Source: JAKIYB01 sp964590255 (GTDB lineage: Bacteria; Armatimonadota; Hebobacteria; CAIYQO01). Taken from it: a stretch of DNA of 64,000 bases. Each line of letters begins with the position of its first letter. The stretch's first letter is position 1. Of this stretch, positions 59,188-64,000 are shown piece by piece. The notes under the pieces are model-generated. The model saw only the letters and a program-made list of their open reading frames with translations. It did not search any database and was not told the origin of the DNA. Both the position numbers and the translations under genes were made by a program. Where the stretch lies: contig CAZPYA010000015.1 of NCBI GenBank assembly GCA_964590255.1, positions 4,535 to 68,534 on the forward strand, read 5' to 3'.

Positions 59188-60057
59188 ATGGAGGTCGCCT
59201 TGTCCGCATTGCCGCGATATGCCTGGGTGCTGCCGTTCGTGCTGCTGCTGGCGGCGGCAGGGATCATGTTCGGGCCGCAACTGCGGCGAAGCCCCCTGCC
59301 GCCGAATGCGCCTGCCGCGCCGGCGCCGGTCGCCATTACGGACGCGGTGCCCGGCTGGCGCAAGGTGCACGTCTACGTGGCGCTGTGCGATAACGCCCAC
59401 CAGGGCATCGTGCCGGTGCCGAAAGCCATCGGCAACGGGCAAGACCCGGCGCGGAACCTCTACTGGGGCTGCGGCAGCGGGGTGAAGACCTACTTCTCCC
59501 GCAGCCGCGAGTGGAAGCTGGTCGAGACGGTGGCCGGCCCGAAGCCGAACGTGCTGCAGCGGCTGGTCTTTCGCCACGCGACGGCCAAGGTCTACCTCGT
59601 CGCCGACGCCTACGACGGGCAATACATCGAGGAAACGATCACGGACTGCCTCATCGCCGCCAGCGGGGCCGCGCCCGAAGCGGTGACCATCCAGGGTAAA
59701 CGCTTCGCCCTCGGCGGCGGCGCCGACCTGGTCGCCTACATCGGCCACAACGGCCTGATGGATTTCGCCCTCGATCTGTCGCTGACCCCCAACCCCGGCA
59801 CGCCAAAGGACGTCATCCTGCTCTCCTGCGCCAGCAGCCAGTATTTCGCCGACTATCTGCGCGCCGCCAACGCCACGCCCCTGCTCTGGACCACCAACCT
59901 CATGTGCCCCGAGGCCTACACCCTCCACGACGCCCTCACCGGCTGGGTGAAAGACGAAACGCCGAAGCAGATCCACGCCCGCGCCGCCAAGGCCTACAGC
60001 GCCCACCAGCGCTGCACCGTCCGCGCGGCGGGACGGTTGTTGAAGACGGGGTGGTGA
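59188..60057 (+). CDS. Membrane-anchored protein with possible caspase-like His/Cys pair
   Basis: A 289-residue protein with one N-terminal membrane helix (YAWVLPFVLLLAAAGIMFG) and a domain outside the membrane. It contains KVHVYVALCDNAHQGIVPVP, NLYWGCGSGVKTYFSRS, LVAYIGHNGLMDFAL and VILLSCASSQYFADYL. The Gly-His-Asn-Gly after a hydrophobic strand and the Ser-Cys-Ala-Ser after a second strand are spaced like the His and Cys of clan CD (caspase-like) peptidases. This is an inference from motif spacing; the family itself is a conserved hypothetical. Confidence 0.65.
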   Translation: MEVALSALPRYAWVLPFVLLLAAAGIMFGPQLRRSPLPPNAPAAPAPVAITDAVPGWRKVHVYVALCDNAHQGIVPVPKAIGNGQDPARNLYWGCGSGVKTYFSRSREWKLVETVAGPKPNVLQRLVFRHATAKVYLVADAYDGQYIEETITDCLIAASGAAPEAVTIQGKRFALGGGADLVAYIGHNGLMDFALDLSLTPNPGTPKDVILLSCASSQYFADYLRAANATPLLWTTNLMCPEAYTLHDALTGWVKDETPKQIHARAAKAYSAHQRCTVRAAGRLLKTGW

Positions 60058-60119
60058 TACTCGGAAGCAATTGACGAATCCGTCACCGCGTTATACGCTG
60101 GTAAAATCGAGGACGAGCG

Positions 60120-60521
60120 ATGAAACGACGCATCGGCTGGATCATCACGGCGGTAATACTTGCGATAATTGGCGGTGTCATCGCCCTGGATAACGCGCGG
60201 CAGGCCGCCTATCTGCGCAACGTCAAGCAGGAACTGCAGGCGCTGGCGGCTGATCCGCTTGCGACCCGGCAGCATGTCGCGAAACTGAACAGCGACCGCT
60301 GGACCGATGGCCGCGTGGGCATCACCGCCGACGGCTACATCTTCTATTATGACATGCATGAATCCCACGGCATGGACAATATCAACGATGTCCACACCTT
60401 CTACCTGCCGGATGAACGGCGGTTCATCATCAACCGGAAGCACTACTGCGTGGATCTCTCGAAAGATTATCAGCCGAAGAGTAAAGCCGATCTGCTGCCG
60501 ATGTTCTACGCTGGCAATTAA
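60120..60521 (+). CDS. Small membrane-anchored hypothetical protein
   Basis: A 133-residue protein with an N-terminal helix (IGWIITAVILAIIGGVIAL), a short coiled coil (QAAYLRNVKQELQALAADP) and a compact C-terminal domain with ITADGYIFYYDMHESHGM and DVHTFYLPDERRFIINRK. GAGGA lies before the ATG. No family is recognised. It follows the caspase-like candidate in the same direction, 62 bases away, so they may be cotranscribed. Confidence 0.7.
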   Translation: MKRRIGWIITAVILAIIGGVIALDNARQAAYLRNVKQELQALAADPLATRQHVAKLNSDRWTDGRVGITADGYIFYYDMHESHGMDNINDVHTFYLPDERRFIINRKHYCVDLSKDYQPKSKADLLPMFYAGN

Positions 60522-60563
60522 TCGTGTAGCCGCTTACTCTATCGGAAACACAAATTCACCCCT

Positions 60564-61433
60564 CTATTGATCTATCTGTTCCTCAAATTGCTCGGGATGA
60601 CGTAAATAATAGATGATGCACCGCACCGCATCGTAAAACGTATTGAAGGGGAAACTCGGTTGCCCAATGCCGACAATCCACCGTTCACCTTCTCGCCAGA
60701 GGTGACCGCCGTATTGAAGCGTGGTGATGCCACCTCGATCATCAAGGCTGTGGGCGAAGTTGACGCTGTCTCCCACCACCCAGTGGCGGTATCGCGCCCA
60801 ATAGCCGGCTTTGCACAGCGTGCTGATCACTTCCTGGCACCAATCCGGCGCCGCCAGCTCTTCCACCTCGGCATGCCGGTAACAATCGGTCGTATGGTCG
60901 TTCACCATCCCCACCGCCTGCATGAAGCTGTAGCAGATGGTGCTGCCGACGAAGCTGGCGCCGCGGGCGCGGAGGGCGGCGCTCATGGCGTCACTCTCGG
61001 GGGTGCGGGCGGGGAGGTCGGCGAGGGTGTTCCACGCGTTCTGGCGCGGTGCGCCGCTGGCGAAGCCCCACAGGAAGGCATCCAGGCTGCCGTATTCGCG
61101 CTGGATCTCCAGCACGATGCCGGCCAGCCGCACCGCCGCCGCCACCTTCAGCCGATTGCGCACGATGCCCGGGTCGGCCAGCAGCACGGCGATCTGCTCC
61201 GGCCCATACGCCGCCACCGTCGCGATGTCAAAGCCGTCGAAGGCGCGGCGATAGCCGTCGCGCTTGTTGAGAATCGTCCGCCAACTCAGCCCCGCCTGCG
61301 CGCCCTCCAACACCAGAAACTCGAAGAGCCGCCGGTCGTCATGCACCGGCACGCCCCACTCTTCGTCGTGATACGCCTCGTATAGCGCGTCGCCGGCGGG
61401 AACCCATGCGCAGCGGGTATGCGTTATCGCCAT
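60564..61433 (-). CDS. tag: DNA-3-methyladenine glycosylase I with C-terminal extension
   Basis: Residues 1-190 are a complete Tag enzyme: RCAWV near the start (zinc Cys), YHDEEWGVPVHDDRRLFEFL, LEGAQAGLSWRTIL with the active-site Glu, and FVGSTICYSFMQAVGMVNDH with TDCYRH. It excises 3-methyladenine. Tag proteins normally stop there. This one has about 90 more residues, including HSLDDRGGITTLQYGGHLWR and SFPFNTFYDAVRCIIYYLRH, which I cannot place. Its start overlaps the stop of the upstream small membrane protein gene. Confidence 0.9.
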   Translation of the reverse strand: MAITHTRCAWVPAGDALYEAYHDEEWGVPVHDDRRLFEFLVLEGAQAGLSWRTILNKRDGYRRAFDGFDIATVAAYGPEQIAVLLADPGIVRNRLKVAAAVRLAGIVLEIQREYGSLDAFLWGFASGAPRQNAWNTLADLPARTPESDAMSAALRARGASFVGSTICYSFMQAVGMVNDHTTDCYRHAEVEELAAPDWCQEVISTLCKAGYWARYRHWVVGDSVNFAHSLDDRGGITTLQYGGHLWREGERWIVGIGQPSFPFNTFYDAVRCIIYYLRHPEQFEEQIDQ

Positions 61434-61873
61434 ATCGCTCCCTCAAAGGCCCGCGCCTCCACCGCGCGCAGGCTCGACAGGCGCCAGCCCGTCCAGATCG
61501 ACCGGCGGACGGCGAAGTAGAGGGTGGAGGTTTCCTCGTCGCCGGTCAGGTAGTCGACACGGGCGATGACGCGGCCGAAGAAGTCGCCGCGGAGTTGCAC
61601 GGCGGTGAGTGTGACGTCCATCTGTGCGTCGGCACCCTCCAGGCGCTCCGCCGACTCGGTATTGGAGAGGCCTGCCGCCTGGCCTTCTTCGTAGATGCTC
61701 GCCACATCCTGCGCCTCGCGGAAGGCAACCTGCTGAGCGAGCAGCGGCTCCAACTCGGCGGCGTGCCGCTTCGCCAGGGCGAAATTGGCCGCCGGCAGCA
61801 GCACCGGCAGCGCTAGCAGCAGCACGACCACCGGCACCGCCGCCCAACCGCGAATGGTGAAGCGGATGTTCAT
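61424..61873 (-). CDS. Membrane-anchored hypothetical protein
   Basis: A 149-residue protein with one N-terminal hydrophobic segment (AAVPVVVLLLALPVLLPAA), a helical stretch (AKRHAAELEPLLAQQVAF), and a beta-rich end (MDVTLTAVQLRGDFFGRVIA, STLYFAVRRSIWTGWRL). It overlaps the tag gene by ten bases and is probably cotranscribed. The annotated start is the ATG at 61873. No family is recognised. Confidence 0.7.
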   Translation of the reverse strand: MNIRFTIRGWAAVPVVVLLLALPVLLPAANFALAKRHAAELEPLLAQQVAFREAQDVASIYEEGQAAGLSNTESAERLEGADAQMDVTLTAVQLRGDFFGRVIARVDYLTGDEETSTLYFAVRRSIWTGWRLSSLRAVEARAFEGAIWR

Positions 61874-61946
61874 CAAGTAAATGATTCGCCGCGGCCGAGG
61901 GAATTCCTACCGCCGAATGAGAGAGGCCCTCACCCGCCCCAATCCC

Positions 61947-63779
61947 TCAACACTCCTTCAAATCCAAAATCTCATCCGGAATCGCCGTCACCAATTTCGC
62001 CAGCTCGTTGAACTTGAAGTCGATGTCCATCACCGCGTAGAGGGCGCCGTCCGGGCTGTAAACGGGCAGCGCGGCGGTGAGGATGAGCTCGCTGGTGTAT
62101 TTGGAGAAATACAGGTCGGAGTAGTATGGTTCGCCGGTCTCCACCACCTTCTGGAACCACTCCTTTTCGGCGAAGGTCTTGTTCAGCAGGTTGCGGAAGA
62201 GCGGCTTTTCGCCGCGCTGGGTGTGTACCTGCGAGATGCGCGCGCCGGCGGTGTCGGTGATGGCGATGAGCTGGATGCTGGCCTCGCGGCTGGTCAGGCT
62301 GTGCAGGAAATGCTCCACGCGCTCCGGCTCCAGCGACTGGATATCCTCCGACTGCGAGATGCGCTCAGCCAGGTGCGCCGCCTTCTGCACCGCCTCTTCG
62401 CGTACTTTCTCGAACTCGGAGACGAAGAGCGACGGCAGGAAGTGCCGCGTCTGCGCCTCCAGCTCCTCGGGCGAGATGCTGGTGGTGCGCCCCTGCTCGT
62501 ATTGCTCCATGATCCAGTTGTAGATGGGCTTGATGCCCGGGTGCCGTTTGCTCACCGGCTCGATGGCCTGCCCGGTGATGAGCGGCACGTTCTCGTTAAT
62601 CCACGCGGCGATGCCCGCCACCCCGGATTTGTCGGTGATGGTGATCTTCAGCGGGCGGTTCAAAATCGCCTCGGTGTCGAAGATGTTATAAATCTCCGGG
62701 TTCTTCAGCAGCCCGTCGGCGTGGATGCCGGCGCGGGTGGTGTTGAACTCGCTGCCCACAAAGGGGTAGTTGGACGGAATGCTCGCTTTCACCTCGGCGC
62801 GGAAATAGTCGGCGATCTCGGTGATCACCCGCGTGTCGACGCCGTTGGGCGTGCCCATCAGGCTGATATACTCGATAATCGCGCCTTCCAGCGGCGGGTT
62901 GCCGGTGCGCTCGCCATAGCCCAGCAGCGAGGCGTTCAGCGCGCCGATGCCGTAGAGCCAGGACGTGACGCCGTTGACGTGTACCTTGTGAAAATCGTTG
63001 TGCCCGTGCCATTCCAACAGCTCGCCGGGGTAGCCCAGCTCATGCACGAAGGCGCGCACCATGCGCGGGATGCTGCGCGGCAGCCGCACCTGCGGATAGC
63101 TCAGCCCGTAGCCCATGGTGTCGCACAGGCGCACCTTCACCGGCAGGCCGTATTCCTGCGACAGATTTAAAAGTTGCTCGGCGAAGGGCAGGCAGAAGCC
63201 GTAGATGTCGGCGCGGGTGATGTCCTCAAAATGGCAGCGCGGGATAATCCCCTCGTCCAGCGTCGCCTTCACGATGCCCAGGTAATCGTCCAGCGCCTTG
63301 CGCCGGTTCTTCTTCAGCTTCAGGAAGAGGTGGTAGTCGGACACCGAGGTGAGGATGCCCGTCTCCTTGATGCCGAACGATTTCACCAAATTCAGGTCGC
63401 CCGCGTCGGCGCGGATCCAGCTCGTCACCTCCGGGAACTGGTAGCCGCGCTCCATGCAGGCCTCCACCGCCTTGCGGTCGCGCTGGCTGTAGATGAAGAA
63501 CTCGCTCTGGCGGATGACGCCGTTGGGCCCGCTCAGCTTGTGCAGCAAGTCAAAAATCGCCACGATCTGCTCCGGCGTATACGGCGGCCGCGACTGCTGC
63601 CCATCGCGGAAGGTCGTATCCGTGATCCAGATCTCCTTCGCCGGCGCCAGCGGCACGTCCAGCCCGTCAAATAGCGTCTTCGGCACCTCAGAATACGGAA
63701 ACTGCTCCCGGTATAGCTCAGGCTCTTCCACGTCCTGCAACGGAAACGCGGACCGTGGGCTTAACATGGCGAACGTCAT
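61947..63779 (-). CDS. HMGL-type synthase (isopropylmalate/homocitrate synthase-like) fused to a Cache-like sensor domain
   Basis: A 610-residue protein. Residues about 45-350 form an HMGL-like TIM barrel with the metal/substrate motif DTTFRDGQQ (54-62), CHFEDITRADI, RLCDTMGYGL and EWHGHNDFHKVHVN. A helical region resembling the LeuA linker follows (GIHADGLLKNPEIYN, ISPEELEAQTRHFLPSLF). The last 110 residues (LIAITDTAGARISQVHTQRG, WFQKVVETGEPYYSDLYFSK, LTAALPVYSPDGALYAVMDI) match a Cache/PDC ligand-sensing domain. GAGGAG lies seven bases before the ATG at 63779. Its substrate and the ligand are unknown. Confidence 0.82.
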   Translation of the reverse strand: MTFAMLSPRSAFPLQDVEEPELYREQFPYSEVPKTLFDGLDVPLAPAKEIWITDTTFRDGQQSRPPYTPEQIVAIFDLLHKLSGPNGVIRQSEFFIYSQRDRKAVEACMERGYQFPEVTSWIRADAGDLNLVKSFGIKETGILTSVSDYHLFLKLKKNRRKALDDYLGIVKATLDEGIIPRCHFEDITRADIYGFCLPFAEQLLNLSQEYGLPVKVRLCDTMGYGLSYPQVRLPRSIPRMVRAFVHELGYPGELLEWHGHNDFHKVHVNGVTSWLYGIGALNASLLGYGERTGNPPLEGAIIEYISLMGTPNGVDTRVITEIADYFRAEVKASIPSNYPFVGSEFNTTRAGIHADGLLKNPEIYNIFDTEAILNRPLKITITDKSGVAGIAAWINENVPLITGQAIEPVSKRHPGIKPIYNWIMEQYEQGRTTSISPEELEAQTRHFLPSLFVSEFEKVREEAVQKAAHLAERISQSEDIQSLEPERVEHFLHSLTSREASIQLIAITDTAGARISQVHTQRGEKPLFRNLLNKTFAEKEWFQKVVETGEPYYSDLYFSKYTSELILTAALPVYSPDGALYAVMDIDFKFNELAKLVTAIPDEILDLKEC

Positions 63780-63801
63780 GGCGATACTCCTCTTCGCCGA
63801 C

Positions 63802-63830
63802 ATCATACCCGATAAACAAATAAAATGCAA
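63802..63830 (-). promoter_or_regulatory. Promoter of the HMGL-Cache gene
   Basis: On the minus strand TTGCAT (63830-63825) and TATGAT (63807-63802) have a 17-base spacer; the predicted start is about 15 bases before the ATG. The remaining stretch to the window end (63831-64000) shows no gene. A CTGGAGGGCGAGACTC motif near 63943 repeats one near 3708. Confidence 0.65.
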
Positions 63831-64000
63831 GTGGCCGCGCGAGAAACTGACAAAACTATGCGGGAGATTGCTGGATTTGTGTCTTATTGTCGAGTAAATA
63901 CGTCCGTCATTCCCCGCTTGACTACCTGACCGACCTCCATCCCTGGAGGGCGAGACTCCCAATACCATTCAAATAAGCCTGCTGCATAGGGCGAACCCGC

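Noticed and set aside
61881..63170. Plus-strand frame of 429 codons opposite the HMGL-Cache gene
   Set aside because: Antisense shadow without motifs; the minus-strand protein has a promoter, ribosome site and catalytic motifs.
1..64000. tRNA, rRNA, tmRNA or RNase P RNA genes
   Set aside because: Reading both strands for T-loop GTTCRANYC contexts, CCA ends and conserved rRNA or rnpB cores gave no convincing candidate; a covariance-model scan would be decisive.

Overview
The window is a GC-rich bacterial chromosome segment, densely coded on both strands. The best lineage clue is the type IV pilin-like gene at 58772. Its N-terminus reads GFTLIELLVV, followed by FPVFAKAREKAR and a Cys-Met-Ser-Asn stretch, a combination that is very common in Armatimonadota. 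The strong investment in secreted or sugar-active enzymes also fits that group (two GH2-type proteins, a heparinase-like protein, a sialidase-like protein, a glycyl radical enzyme and sugar isomerases). This assignment is an inference from gene content, not a database result.

Layout. 1-6.2 kb: end of a sensor kinase, a single-domain response regulator, a secreted hydrolase, a large unknown protein, and a KdsD-like isomerase coupled to an acyltransferase-like gene. 6.5-13.8 kb: lpdA, a sialidase-like gene between two palindromic repeat copies, a glycyl radical enzyme, a small zinc-ribbon protein, rlmN and msrB. 14.0-17.0 kb: the rpmH-rnpA-yidD-yidC-jag operon. 17.2-25.5 kb: a PPC-domain protein, an AraD-like protein, a minus-strand MoxR/DUF4350/DUF4129/membrane-protein operon, a cluster of DnaA-box-like sequences, a response regulator and a ComEA-like protein. 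25.7-27.7 kb: an A+T-rich island holding a two-gene operon of unknown function and a strongly self-complementary stretch. 27.7-33.5 kb: a heparinase-like protein, a conserved hypothetical, a sugar epimerase-like protein and a membrane-anchored protein. 33.5-37.9 kb: a gene-poor zone with IS fragments, and a GH2 gene broken by an 83-bp MITE-like insertion. 37.9-41.7 kb: rpsA-like gene, HAD phosphatase, a REP-associated tyrosine transposase between REPIN elements, and a PfkB kinase. 41.8-47.6 kb: an AbrB-type regulator with a palindromic operator, then an RND efflux adaptor and pump. 47.6-53.1 kb: the front of the division/cell-wall cluster (mraZ, rsmH, ftsL-like, ftsI). 53.3-64 kb: histidine kinase, degenerate GH2 protein, aldo/keto reductase, rsgA with a structured leader, pilin-like gene, a possible caspase-like protein, Tag with an extra domain, and an HMGL-Cache fusion protein.

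How the parts work together. Two conserved growth modules are present: ribosome, RNase P and membrane insertion (rpmH to jag), and septal wall synthesis (mraZ to ftsI). The REPIN/RAYT pair, the MITE insertion and the IS debris show recent mobile-element activity between 33 and 41 kb. The candidates most worth following are the 83-bp MITE, the RAYT/REPIN locus, the three-way-junction leader in front of rsgA, the 10-bp-phased repeats before mraZ, the DnaA-box cluster at 24.1 kb, and the A+T-rich two-gene island with its long self-complementary flank. I saw no tRNA, rRNA or CRISPR array.
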